Below, in pieces: positions 33,033 to 42,517 of a DNA stretch of 64,000 bases. A program made the translations under genes and the position numbers. Source of the stretch: Nitrosomonas ureae (GTDB taxonomy: Bacteria > Pseudomonadota > Gammaproteobacteria > Burkholderiales > Nitrosomonadaceae). How positions within the stretch are numbered: position 1 is the stretch's first letter; the number at the start of each line of letters is the position of its first letter. Below the pieces are notes generated by a model that saw only the letters and a list, made by a program, of their open reading frames with translations, was not told the DNA's origin and searched no databases. The stretch is from NCBI RefSeq assembly GCF_900108305.1, contig NZ_FNUX01000007.1, positions 1 through 64,000 of the forward strand, read 5' to 3'.

Positions 33033-35216
33033 ATGGTCATCATTCGCGTCGCCCTCAGCGTTCCTGTCGACACTCTGTTTGATTATCAAGCCGAAAATGC
33101 CAGCTCGCATGATATTGGTCTGCGTGTGTGCGTACCCTTTGGTAAAAAAAAGCTCACGGGCATTATTATGGCAATCGATACGGAGACCCAGGTTCCGATC
33201 GAGAAGCTTAAATCCGTTTACTGCATTTTCCGGGAAATTAATCCGCTCCCGCCAGCATTGCTGGATCTGTTTCAATTCTGCAGTCGGTATTATCATCATC
33301 CGCTCGGCATGGTGATCATGAACGGCTTGCCCGTACTGCTGCGCAATAATAAACCGGTTAAACTGAAAGATCCGGTACACCATCCATTGAGTCTCACGGA
33401 TTCAGGCAGACTGATCGATATCACCATGATTTCTGCGCGCAACCGCGTGGCGCGGCGCTTGCTGACGGAATTTCAAAATGCAACCATACTGACTACCCAG
33501 CAAATTAAACAAATTTCGCCACGTGCCAGTAAGTTACTGATTGAATGGAAGCGACTCGGTTGGGTAGCCGAAAAACCGACAATCGAGACATCTCCATCCA
33601 AAACTGCAATCGTTCCCACCTTGACAGCCGATCAAGCCAATGCAGTAACAACCGTGACTGCGGAACTTGAACGATTCAATACCTGGTTGCTGCATGGGAT
33701 AACCGGAAGCGGCAAGACCGAAGTATATTTGCGTCTCATCGAATCGGCTTTGTCACACGGCAAACAGACATTGGTGCTGATTCCAGAAATCAATTTAACA
33801 CCTCAGCTGGAAGCAGTTTTTCGTGCACGCTTTCGTACCGTTTTATTGATCAATCTGCACAGCGGGCTCAACGACACGGAACGATTAACCGGTTGGCTGC
33901 AAGCCCAACGGGGTGAAGCTAAAATTATCCTAGGCACACGCCTGGCTGTTTTCACGCCACTATCCAAGCTGGGGCTGATCATCGTCGACGAAGAACACGA
34001 CAGCTCATTCAAGCAACAAGATGGATTACGTTATTCCGCGCGTGACTTGGCGATTTTTCGCGCACGGGAAACAAATATTCCTGTGGTGCTGGGTTCCGCT
34101 ACGCCGTCCCTGGAAAGTTATTTCAATGCGATCAATGGCCGTTACCAATATATTCGCCTAGCTTCTCGCGCAATGAAAAACGCCAAGCTGCCTTCAATTC
34201 AGTATATTGATACACGTATTCATAAACCGCAGGATGGACTCTCGGAACCGCTACTCAAATCATTGGAAAAATGTCTGACAAACAAATACCAAAGCCTGAT
34301 TTTCATCAACCGGCGCGGCTATGCGCCGGTGCTGCTATGCAAATCCTGCACCTGGAGTGCGCTCTGTCAGCGCTGCTCCAGTCGTCTTGTGGTTCATTTA
34401 CGCGATAAAAAATTATGCTGTCATCATTGCGGTCATGAAGAAAGCTTCCCGCGTGCTTGTCCGCAATGCGGCAATCAGGATATCGCACCGTTTGGTCAAG
34501 GTACGCAGCGTGTGGAAGAAGCGCTGCGAGCACATTTTCCATCAGCGCGAATTCTGCGCATCGACCGCGACAGCACACGCCGCAAGAATGCCTGGAAAGA
34601 AATTTTGCACGCCATTCATACCCATCAAGTAGATATTCTGATCGGCACCCAATTGCTAGCCAAAGGGCATGATTTTCCTAACTTATCACTGGTCGGTATT
34701 TTGAATGCCGACACCTCGCTCTATAGTACGGATTTTCGTGCCAGCGAACGTTTATTTGCGCAGCTCATGCAAGTTTCCGGTCGCGCAGGCCGGGCCAATG
34801 TTGCAGGACATGTGTTAATTCAAACCGGGTTTCCCGATCATCCTCTGTATCATGCGTTGCAACGGCACAATTATGATACCCTTGCGCAGGCACTGTTGAT
34901 GGAAAGAAAAATAGCCGGATTTCCGCCTTATGTATATCAAGCACTTTTGCGTGCCGAAGCCCATAGCATCAAAATCGTGCTTAATTTTCTAAAGCAAGCC
35001 GCGCACTTGGCCAAACCTGCTCAAATGATAGAAATTTATGATCCAGTGCCTGCCCAGCTGTTGCGTTTAAAAGGAATGGAACGCGCATACTTACTCATAC
35101 AATCGACTTCACGCAAACAATTACAGACATTTCTCGCTGGCTGGTATAGGCAAATAAATGCATTGCCTGTCCGCGAAGTACGCTGGGTACTGGATGTTGA
35201 TCCAATTGAATTTTGA
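33033..35216 (+). CDS. priA: Primosomal replication protein N' (helicase)
   Basis: 727 residues of normal layout for PriA, which reloads the replicative helicase at stalled forks. The Walker A motif GITGSGKTEVYL lies near residues 221-232 and the DEEH box in VDEEHDSSFKQQDG. Eight cysteines near 433-483 (CKSCTWSALCQRC, CCHHCGHEESF, CPQCG) bind two zinc ions. Motif VI region QVSGRAGRANV is present. The gene seems intact. Start ATG has only a weak ribosome binding site. Confidence 0.97.
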   Translation: MVIIRVALSVPVDTLFDYQAENASSHDIGLRVCVPFGKKKLTGIIMAIDTETQVPIEKLKSVYCIFREINPLPPALLDLFQFCSRYYHHPLGMVIMNGLPVLLRNNKPVKLKDPVHHPLSLTDSGRLIDITMISARNRVARRLLTEFQNATILTTQQIKQISPRASKLLIEWKRLGWVAEKPTIETSPSKTAIVPTLTADQANAVTTVTAELERFNTWLLHGITGSGKTEVYLRLIESALSHGKQTLVLIPEINLTPQLEAVFRARFRTVLLINLHSGLNDTERLTGWLQAQRGEAKIILGTRLAVFTPLSKLGLIIVDEEHDSSFKQQDGLRYSARDLAIFRARETNIPVVLGSATPSLESYFNAINGRYQYIRLASRAMKNAKLPSIQYIDTRIHKPQDGLSEPLLKSLEKCLTNKYQSLIFINRRGYAPVLLCKSCTWSALCQRCSSRLVVHLRDKKLCCHHCGHEESFPRACPQCGNQDIAPFGQGTQRVEEALRAHFPSARILRIDRDSTRRKNAWKEILHAIHTHQVDILIGTQLLAKGHDFPNLSLVGILNADTSLYSTDFRASERLFAQLMQVSGRAGRANVAGHVLIQTGFPDHPLYHALQRHNYDTLAQALLMERKIAGFPPYVYQALLRAEAHSIKIVLNFLKQAAHLAKPAQMIEIYDPVPAQLLRLKGMERAYLLIQSTSRKQLQTFLAGWYRQINALPVREVRWVLDVDPIEF

Positions 35217-35217
35217 T

Positions 35218-35466
35218 TTATAACGGACTTCTATCCTTGGCAAGCGCCCGATGAAATATTCTAGCAATCATGTGCGCCTTCACAAGACGATGACTTGCGA
35301 AGGTGAATGGTATTTCAGTAAACTTCGGGTTGTATTCGAGAAATTTGGCTGGCACTGAAAAAATAATCCCGCGAACCTGCGAATAAACTATGAAGGTCCA
35401 GCAAATATTACTTATCTCTATTAATCCAGAATCTGTACTTTTATCCACCTTAATTAAATATGGCAT
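35218..35466 (-). CDS. Small hypothetical protein (82 aa)
   Basis: Not recognised. No signal peptide or membrane helix is evident. GGAG precedes the ATG at good distance, which supports a real gene. It is convergent with priA and one base from its stop. Confidence 0.45.
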   Translation of the reverse strand: MPYLIKVDKSTDSGLIEISNICWTFIVYSQVRGIIFSVPAKFLEYNPKFTEIPFTFASHRLVKAHMIARIFHRALAKDRSPL

Positions 35467-35552
35467 ACTGACTCCAATTTGGTTGCAGGAGTATTCTGCA
35501 TAATTTTAATCAGCAAAAGCCATAGACCGATAATCCTATTGAGGAGGACAGC

Positions 35553-37994
35553 TTGCTTTTTACACGTGACGATCACAAGATTAGTATCATTGGCGGCTTA
35601 CTCCTGCTGGGATTAACATTATCAACCGGTATTGCTGTTTACAGTGCAATGCGGCAACAAATTGAATCCGTACTGGGGATAGGTTTACGTGTTGCGTTGC
35701 AAGGCAAGGCGCTTCTCGTAGAAAATCAGATTCAAAAAGGAATGGCGGATACACGCACTTTAGCCATTCGTCCGTTCTTGATTCAGTCCATGCAGGAACT
35801 CAATGCGCAACCAGAAAATAAAAGCGCATTGCACGATCTTGAGCGAAGTGTTAATTCACTCCCGGAGACAGGTTTTTCTGCCGCAGTTGTTTATGATGCA
35901 AAGGGCAATAAATTATCCCAAATCGGCCATTTTTCTGAAAATATAGCTCAGTCAATACCACTGCCGGAATACCATGACACATTCCTCATATGGGATAAGC
36001 AATTTATTTTGCGCACTCAGGTCGATATTACAGATCAGGAAAAGCGTCATATCGGCAGAATTGTGACAGAAATCAAACTACCACAAGTAACGCGCAGATT
36101 CAGCGAGATAAGATCCATTGGCAAAACCGGCGAGTTCATATTGTGCGCCCCTCCGGCCATCGATACACAGGCGATGGCTTGTTTGATCAGTCAAATTGAC
36201 GGCGTAAAATTCACCCATCTGCGATATGCAAGCGAAGGGGGAATATTGCCAATAAATCTTGCGCTCAATGGCACAAGCGGCGTCATTGCGGTAAAAGATT
36301 ATCGCCACATACCGGTAATCGAAGCATATGCGCCACTCCATGGTATTGGTCTAGGCATGGTTCTGAAGCTGGATCAGGAAGAATTATTCAATCCGATTAA
36401 TGATCAATTAATGACTATCGTCCTTTATCTCGCTGGATTGATTATTGCTGAAATATTGCTATTGAATTGGTTTGTCCGCAAACTGATTAAATCCGAAAGA
36501 GAATCACGCGATGCCAAAGAAACCGCAGAACAGATTTCTATCGAACTAAGCCATAAGGAAATTGAGCTGCGTGAACGCTTGAAAGAAATTACCTGCCTGT
36601 ATGAGATTCGCCGCAGCATCGGATCTGATTTGTCCGTCGACAAAGTTTGCCAGCAGATAATTGCACATCTGACTCCTGCCATGCAATATCCAGAACATGC
36701 TTCGGTAATCATCGAGCTCGATGGAAAGCGTATTTGTTCTACGACTTCGAATCAAGATTCGACACACGGATTAAGCTCAAAGATCAGTGTCAACGGGAAG
36801 ATATGTGGCCAGCTAAGCGTTTTTTACCCCCAGGACAAACCTTTTCTGATTCTGGAAGAACAAAAGCTTATCGATGCGATTACCAGTGATCTGGCACGAT
36901 GGCTGGAACGTAAACAAGTCGATGAGTTACTGCATGAGCGCCTTAAAGAGATCACTTGCCTTTATGAAATTCGCCGCGGCATCGGCATGGAATCATCGAT
37001 AGACAACGTTTGCCAGAATATTTTTGAACATCTGATACCGGCTATGCAATTTCCCGAAATTGCAAGTGCCGTAATCGAACTCAATGGCTGGAGATTTACC
37101 ATAGGGAAATTTGACCCGGAAGTTGGGCATCGATTACAGTCAAAAGCCAAAATCACTCATAGGAAAACCAATTATTGGCGCACAGAACGAGATCCTGCGT
37201 GTACCTGCAGCTCCATGATTCGTGTTAATGGCAAAGTGTGCGGTCAAATACGAGTTTATTACCCGGCAGATCACCCCCATATGGTGGTGGAAGAGCAGAA
37301 ACTCGTTAACGCGATCGCCAGCGACTTGGAAAGCTGGCTGGAACGCAAACGATTGGAACAAGCCCTGGTGTTCGTAGCTGAAGAACAAGCACATACAATA
37401 GGACAGGAGTTGCATGATAATCTAGGGCAGCAAATAGCCGCTATCGGCTATCAAGCCAGGGCGCTGGAGAAGCAAATCATTGCCGCAGGAAACACCAGCA
37501 TGGCAACAGTTGCCGCTTCCATTGCCTCACAAGCACAAATCTCGGTAATACACATCAAGCAACTGGCGCAAGGACTGCTTCCGTTTGAAATAGAAGCCAA
37601 TGGCGTGATTGCCGCACTACAAGCGCTAGCGAATAGAATAGCAACGACTTACAGCATATCTTGCGTATTTTCATGCAAAAGTAACATTATTATTCATGAT
37701 GATACCCTGGCGCTTAATCTGTATCGAATTGCCCAGGAAGCCGCCAACAATGCAATTCGCCATGGCAAGGCGCAACACATCGCTATATCCTTATCTTCAA
37801 ATGAAGGACTACTGTGCTTGTCAATTTCCGATGACGGCGGCGGATTTATTGAAACGAGTGAGACCTCGCAAACAACCTCCGGAATGGGTATAAAAATAAT
37901 GCAATATCGTGCCAAGCAATTAGGTGCAAAATTGGATTTTCTCCCACGCTCCGAAGGTGGCACGGAAGTTCGTTTAGAAATGCGGATGGCCTAA
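35553..37994 (+). CDS. Membrane sensor histidine kinase with two GAF-like repeats
   Basis: 813 residues. A first membrane helix (about 10-30), a periplasmic sensing domain (about 35-285) and a second helix near 290-310 are followed by a coiled coil and two similar cytoplasmic GAF-type units starting near residues 340 and 462; both begin ERLKEITCLYEIRR. The kinase part is of the NarX/HisKA_3 type: phosphorylated His in GQELHDNLGQ, N-box QEAANNAIRHGKAQHI, and G-boxes SDDGGGF and GMGIKIMQYRA. Start is TTG at 35553, fixed by GAGGAGG just before it. The partner regulator starts one base after its stop. Confidence 0.9.
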   Translation: MLFTRDDHKISIIGGLLLLGLTLSTGIAVYSAMRQQIESVLGIGLRVALQGKALLVENQIQKGMADTRTLAIRPFLIQSMQELNAQPENKSALHDLERSVNSLPETGFSAAVVYDAKGNKLSQIGHFSENIAQSIPLPEYHDTFLIWDKQFILRTQVDITDQEKRHIGRIVTEIKLPQVTRRFSEIRSIGKTGEFILCAPPAIDTQAMACLISQIDGVKFTHLRYASEGGILPINLALNGTSGVIAVKDYRHIPVIEAYAPLHGIGLGMVLKLDQEELFNPINDQLMTIVLYLAGLIIAEILLLNWFVRKLIKSERESRDAKETAEQISIELSHKEIELRERLKEITCLYEIRRSIGSDLSVDKVCQQIIAHLTPAMQYPEHASVIIELDGKRICSTTSNQDSTHGLSSKISVNGKICGQLSVFYPQDKPFLILEEQKLIDAITSDLARWLERKQVDELLHERLKEITCLYEIRRGIGMESSIDNVCQNIFEHLIPAMQFPEIASAVIELNGWRFTIGKFDPEVGHRLQSKAKITHRKTNYWRTERDPACTCSSMIRVNGKVCGQIRVYYPADHPHMVVEEQKLVNAIASDLESWLERKRLEQALVFVAEEQAHTIGQELHDNLGQQIAAIGYQARALEKQIIAAGNTSMATVAASIASQAQISVIHIKQLAQGLLPFEIEANGVIAALQALANRIATTYSISCVFSCKSNIIIHDDTLALNLYRIAQEAANNAIRHGKAQHIAISLSSNEGLLCLSISDDGGGFIETSETSQTTSGMGIKIMQYRAKQLGAKLDFLPRSEGGTEVRLEMRMA

Positions 37995-37995
37995 A

Positions 37996-38652
37996 ATGTC
38001 TACAAATAAAATAAAAATAATGTTAGTGGATGACCATGCCATGCTAAGGCATGGCATGGCGATGATGATCAACATGGAATCCGATATGGAAGTAATTGCC
38101 GAAGCTGGTGATGGCAACGAGGCATTGGCAATACTGAAGAAAAATGAACCTGTCGATATTGTTTTATTGGATGTCACGCTTAAAACCGTATCCGGTTTTG
38201 AAGTGATTAAAAGTATGCATGCGCTGATACCTACACTTCCCGTCCTATTTGTCTCCATGCATGATGAATCAATGTATGCCGAACGCGCTTTACGCGCCGG
38301 CGCGCGCGGCTATGTGATGAAACAAGAACCAGGCGAAATATTGCTGGCGGCGATTCATGAAGTACTCAAGGGTAACGTTTATTTAAGCAAGCAAATGCAC
38401 GAGAAATTGTTGAAACGCATCGCATCGGGTCACTCCGAGCCCGAGCAGCTTATCAATACACTTACTCCCAGTGAATTTGAAATACTCCACTTGATCGGAC
38501 AAGGACATAGCAGTCAAGAAATTGCAAAATTGCTTTGCCGCAGCATCAAAACAATCGAGACGCATCGCTTCAATATCCGGATCAAACTACATTTAAAAGA
38601 TGGCGCCGACTTAATCCGCTACGCCACGCGTTGGATTTCTGAAGAGCACTAA
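37996..38652 (+). CDS. NarL/FixJ-type response regulator
   Basis: 218 residues: receiver (about 5-125; acidic VDDHAM, phosphorylated Asp in VLLDVTLK, and K in VMKQEP) and LuxR-type helix-turn-helix (about 145-210; LTPSEFEILHLIGQGHSSQEIA). It is the cognate partner of the upstream kinase by position. Its stop codon lies two bases before an IS3 remnant, so its downstream sequence has been replaced. Targets unknown. Confidence 0.94.
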   Translation: MSTNKIKIMLVDDHAMLRHGMAMMINMESDMEVIAEAGDGNEALAILKKNEPVDIVLLDVTLKTVSGFEVIKSMHALIPTLPVLFVSMHDESMYAERALRAGARGYVMKQEPGEILLAAIHEVLKGNVYLSKQMHEKLLKRIASGHSEPEQLINTLTPSEFEILHLIGQGHSSQEIAKLLCRSIKTIETHRFNIRIKLHLKDGADLIRYATRWISEEH

Positions 38653-38654
38653 AC

Positions 38655-38827
38655 TGACATGGTTTAATAAATCCGCATAGTCCAGTTATGAGAAAATAGC
38701 TTTAGCTGGAGGAAGAAATGGTAACGAGAAAGCAATACACAAAGAAATACAAATTTGATGCAATCAACCTGGTATTGGATCAGGGGCATACGACGGCAGA
38801 AGTATCTCGAAGCCTGGAAATCAATAC
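38655..38827 (+). mobile_element. IS3-family remnant (left end and OrfA start)
   Basis: Begins TGACATGG, as an IS3-family end would, and holds an OrfA start at 38718 behind GGAGG: MVTRKQYTKKYKFDAINLVL, followed by DQGHTTAEVSRSLEI. The transposase-like match stops near 38827, where the sequence becomes antisense to a mobC-like gene. OrfB and the other end are missing, so it is a dead fragment. It is unlike the IS end at the window start. Confidence 0.75.
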
Positions 38828-39132
38828 GATATGCCGAGGAAGTAACGGATATTGGCACATGCGTTCAGCAGCGCCGTTTTGACCTCCGGGGTAAACATTA
38901 ACAAGCCGCAATTGGCAGCCTTGGTGAGTTGATTGAGATTATTCACCAGTCTCGAATGACTCAGCTCGCCAAGTAATTGGCTCAAAAATTTATGATCTTT
39001 AACCGGATGTTTGTTATGGGTGCGACGCTTAGCTCGGTTTTCATCAAATACACGCTCTCGGATATATCCGCCTAATAGCAATCCGGCGGCTTCGCACTCA
39101 AGCGTGGCACGCTCTTCCGGGGTCAGGCGCAA
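38821..39132 (-). pseudogene. mobC-like plasmid mobilisation protein, partial
   Basis: A 103-residue frame resembling MobC relaxosome accessory proteins: RLTPEERATLECEAAGLLLG, GGYIRERVF and LLGELSHSRLVNNLNQLTKA. It has no ATG or good ribosome binding site, and its 3' end meets the IS3 fragment. No relaxase gene is nearby. Probably a relic of a mobilisable plasmid or island. Confidence 0.6.
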
Positions 39133-39460
39133 ACCAGTAACATAAGCCCACCAAACTTATATAATCAAACAAGCTCGCTAAACACGAATAAACAGATGAT
39201 TTACGTGTTTTTTATATCCGATAGAATACAGTAACACCCTTTACAATCTAGTCAAATATGTAGTAGCCCATCCTGTACTGCTTTTTACTTGGAGAGTCAT
39301 TGTAATGGCCCGACACAAAATCAAAGCTGACGTGGCAATAAAACCACAAAACCTATGTCAACAATGTACCGCCTGAACGATGACCATCGCTTTGGCAGCC
39401 ATGCATGCTCCTTTTTCGTATTGAACCAAGTCTAAAAGAAACAGTATATTTTAAGTTAAA
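39133..39460. other. AT-rich region before the CRISPR-cas genes
   Basis: A 23-codon frame at 39305 with GGAG upstream, and another short frame from about 39354, are the only coding hints. They look like debris of a lost gene. The cas promoter is expected here. Confidence 0.4.
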
Positions 39461-40162
39461 ATGAAAATCGTCGACAACATCAATCACCTGCTTGATAAAA
39501 ACCAAGCTTACATAGCTCACGTCCGCACAACGGATAAAGAAAAGCAAACTCTCGCCATTCATTTACAAGAAGTGGCTGATATCACCAAGAAATTAGCCAG
39601 TAAAATCAATGTTGCCGAAGCAGGCGAGTTGATAGGACTGTTACACGATTTCGGTAAATACAGTACCGCTTTTCAAAACTACATCCAGTCCGGTACCGGA
39701 TTACTCAATCCTGATATGGATGCTAATTACGTTGATGTCATTGCCCTGAAAGGTAAAATAGATCATTCCACGGCAGGTGCGCAATTGATATGGGAAGCAT
39801 TGAGTAAATTCGGCAAAAATGGCGAAGGCAAATTATGCGGTCAAATACTTGGGTTGTGTGTTGCATCGCATCACAGCGGTTTAATTGATTGCTTAACACC
39901 GGAAGGTGTCAATGGCTTTAATCTGCGCATAAGCAAAGATGATGAACGAGTGCACCTAACTGAATGTAAGCAAAATACTGATGCACATATTCTGGAACAA
40001 GCCAAAAATCTGATCGACAAACAATTGGTGTTATCCATGTGCAAACAGATAAGACTACTCATCAAAAATGAACAGCATGAGCAAGCCATATCTGAAGCCA
40101 TTAAATGTTTTTATATCGGTTTTTGGACGCGGTTTTTATTCAGTATGTCGACATCAAATTAA
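39461..40162 (+). CDS. Extra Cas3-like HD-nuclease domain ORF
   Basis: 233 residues resembling only the HD-nuclease part of Cas3. The metal-binding pattern is visible: His in IHLQEVAD, His-Asp in LLHDFGKY, His in KIDHSTAGAQL and His-His in ASHHSGL. It ends FWTRFLFSMSTSN just where other Cas3 proteins continue with a segment like CLVDADRLD, so the last metal-binding Asp and the whole helicase are missing. It is clearly different in sequence from the HD part of the next gene. Its TAA stop is part of the cas3 ribosome binding site. It may be a truncated second cas3 or a small Cas3''-like factor. Confidence 0.75.
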   Translation: MKIVDNINHLLDKNQAYIAHVRTTDKEKQTLAIHLQEVADITKKLASKINVAEAGELIGLLHDFGKYSTAFQNYIQSGTGLLNPDMDANYVDVIALKGKIDHSTAGAQLIWEALSKFGKNGEGKLCGQILGLCVASHHSGLIDCLTPEGVNGFNLRISKDDERVHLTECKQNTDAHILEQAKNLIDKQLVLSMCKQIRLLIKNEQHEQAISEAIKCFYIGFWTRFLFSMSTSN

Positions 40163-40171
40163 GGAGGTCAA

Positions 40172-42487
40172 TTGATCATTAATCAACCAGCCTACAATGA
40201 CGAAATCGATAATTTTTTTTATGCACACTCGACAGAACGAAGTGATAAAAGTGACTGGCAACATTTACAAAACCACCTTGTAAATGTTGGAGAACTAGCC
40301 GAGGGTTTTGCAGAAACTTTTAAGTGTGCTGAATATGGCAAAGCTGCTGGTTTATTGCATGATTTAGGCAAATATACGGTAGAGTTTCAACAGCGGCTTG
40401 AAGGTAAGCATCCAAGAATCGATCATGCCACATGGGGCGCGAAAATCGCGTTTGAAAAATATGACGATTTCGGATTTTTCATCGCTTATGCAATCGCTGG
40501 ACACCATGCTGGACTTGCAAATGGTGATTACCGGACGGATCAAAAGCTCACCCCTTTAACAGAACGCTGTAATAAAACTGACTTGCCTATTCTAAAATTG
40601 GCATGGATAGATGAAATTGCACAGAAATTGCCCAGAAAATTATCAGTCCCGCCGTTAAAGCCCAAAAAAGGCTTTGTCTGTTTTCAACAGACTTTTTTAT
40701 CTCGCATGATTCTTTCCTGCTTGGTTGATGCCGATCGACTGGATACGGAAGTGTTTTGCAATCGTGTTGCAGGGCTACCGTTGGCATCACGGGGGCAATA
40801 TCCCAGCTTGGCGCAACTGAAAACGAATTTTGATAAATCATTACAATCACTTAAATGCGATAAGGATATAAATCTAAAACGCGCAAGCATTTTGTCGGCG
40901 GTACGTCATAACGCTAAAACGCTTGAACCTGGTTTATTTAGCTTAACTGTTCCAACGGGCGGCGGTAAAACCTTGGCATCTATGGCTTTTGCCCTTGATC
41001 ATGCCGAAACATATCAAAAACGGCGCATCATTTATGTCATCCCTTTTACCAGCATTATTGAACAAAATGCTGCCGTATTTCGTGAGCAGTTTGGAAAGGA
41101 ATATCAGGATGCCATCATTGAACATCACAGCGCGTTTAATGATCCCGCCCTTGAAAGTAACGTAAAACAGCCTGACAGCAAAACAAAGTTAAAAATGGCG
41201 ATGGAAAACTGGGATGCACCTGTGATAGTTACCACCGTCGTGCAGTTCATGGAATCGCTTTTCTCTAATCGCCCCAGCGATTGCCGTAAATTACACCGTA
41301 TAGTCAATAGTGTGGTGATTTTAGATGAAGCACAAACCTTACCTATGTACTTACTGCGCCCTTGTATGGCTGCTCTTGATGAATTGGCAAAAAATTATGG
41401 TTGCTCAATTGTATTGTGTACCGCCACACAACCTGCATTTAAGGAAGAAGATGGTTTTTCGGGCGGTCTGCAAAATGTACGCGAATTAGCCGTATCTGAC
41501 AGTATTAATCCCAAACAGCTTTACGAGCAGTTTCAACGTGTTTCGGTAAAGCATATAGGCATGTTAGATGATGCCCAAGTCATTGCCAATTTACGCGACA
41601 AACAGCAAGTATTGTGTATCGTCAACAATAGAAAACAGGCACAAGAACTGTATCAAGGTATCGCGGATTTAACAGGTTCGTTTCATTTATCAACGTATAT
41701 GTGTGCGGTACACCGAAAATTGCTGCTCGCAAAAATTCGTTTGGCATTAAAGCAGGGCAAAACCTGTCGCGTGGTATCCACCTCGTTGATAGAAGCGGGG
41801 GTAGATGTTGATTTTCCTTTTGTCATGCGTAGTGATGCGGGCTTAGATTCCATTGCTCAAGCGGCTGGGCGTTGTAACCGTGAGGGTAAACGTAAAACTG
41901 ACGAAAGCCCCGTATGGATATTTACCGCCAAAGACCACGCCCCACCACCCGAACTTAAAACATACTCAGACAAAATGAAAGAAACCCTCAGCCTTCATAC
42001 TTTTAGCAGTGACCCGTTAGGATTAGAGGCTATTCAAGATTATTTTGAGCGCGTTTATTGGCATAAAGAAACAGGGCAAACCAGTGAGCTAGATAAACAC
42101 AACATTTTAGGAGTCATACGAGACAGCAAGCTTCAAAACCTGCCTTTTGATTGGATTGCACAAAAGTTTAAAGTCATTAGCAACACCATGAAAACAGTCA
42201 TCGTACGCTATGATCAAACGGCGGTTGATGGTATCAAACAATTGTATGAACTACCTGATTACATGAGTGTTGGACAGATCGCAAGAACTTTGCAGGTTTA
42301 TACCATTTCTGTGCCGCAGCATTTAGCAGGGGAGTTAATCAAGCTAAGAGCATTACAATACGTTCAGTCCAAAAGATTCGGTGAACAATTTTTAGTGCTG
42401 GAAAGTGACAATTTATATACAGATACCGTTGGCTTCAATCTCGAAGCTAACCCGTTAATAATGAACGGAGAAGACTGTGTTTGGTGA
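40172..42487 (+). CDS. cas3: Type I-C Cas3 nuclease-helicase
   Basis: 771 residues. The HD nuclease comes first (HLVNVGEL, GLLHDLGKY, IDHATWGAK, AGHHAGL and later CLVDADRLD), then a superfamily 2 helicase with Walker A VPTGGGKTLASMAF, the DEAQ box in VILDEAQTLP, and motif VI QAAGRCNREGKR. It cuts and unwinds DNA marked by Cascade. The start is TTG at 40172, fixed by AAGGAGG four bases before. All catalytic parts seem intact. Confidence 0.95.
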   Translation: MIINQPAYNDEIDNFFYAHSTERSDKSDWQHLQNHLVNVGELAEGFAETFKCAEYGKAAGLLHDLGKYTVEFQQRLEGKHPRIDHATWGAKIAFEKYDDFGFFIAYAIAGHHAGLANGDYRTDQKLTPLTERCNKTDLPILKLAWIDEIAQKLPRKLSVPPLKPKKGFVCFQQTFLSRMILSCLVDADRLDTEVFCNRVAGLPLASRGQYPSLAQLKTNFDKSLQSLKCDKDINLKRASILSAVRHNAKTLEPGLFSLTVPTGGGKTLASMAFALDHAETYQKRRIIYVIPFTSIIEQNAAVFREQFGKEYQDAIIEHHSAFNDPALESNVKQPDSKTKLKMAMENWDAPVIVTTVVQFMESLFSNRPSDCRKLHRIVNSVVILDEAQTLPMYLLRPCMAALDELAKNYGCSIVLCTATQPAFKEEDGFSGGLQNVRELAVSDSINPKQLYEQFQRVSVKHIGMLDDAQVIANLRDKQQVLCIVNNRKQAQELYQGIADLTGSFHLSTYMCAVHRKLLLAKIRLALKQGKTCRVVSTSLIEAGVDVDFPFVMRSDAGLDSIAQAAGRCNREGKRKTDESPVWIFTAKDHAPPPELKTYSDKMKETLSLHTFSSDPLGLEAIQDYFERVYWHKETGQTSELDKHNILGVIRDSKLQNLPFDWIAQKFKVISNTMKTVIVRYDQTAVDGIKQLYELPDYMSVGQIARTLQVYTISVPQHLAGELIKLRALQYVQSKRFGEQFLVLESDNLYTDTVGFNLEANPLIMNGEDCVW

Positions 42488-42517
42488 TAAAAATGCATAA
42501 ATTGGAGTGAAAAACAA

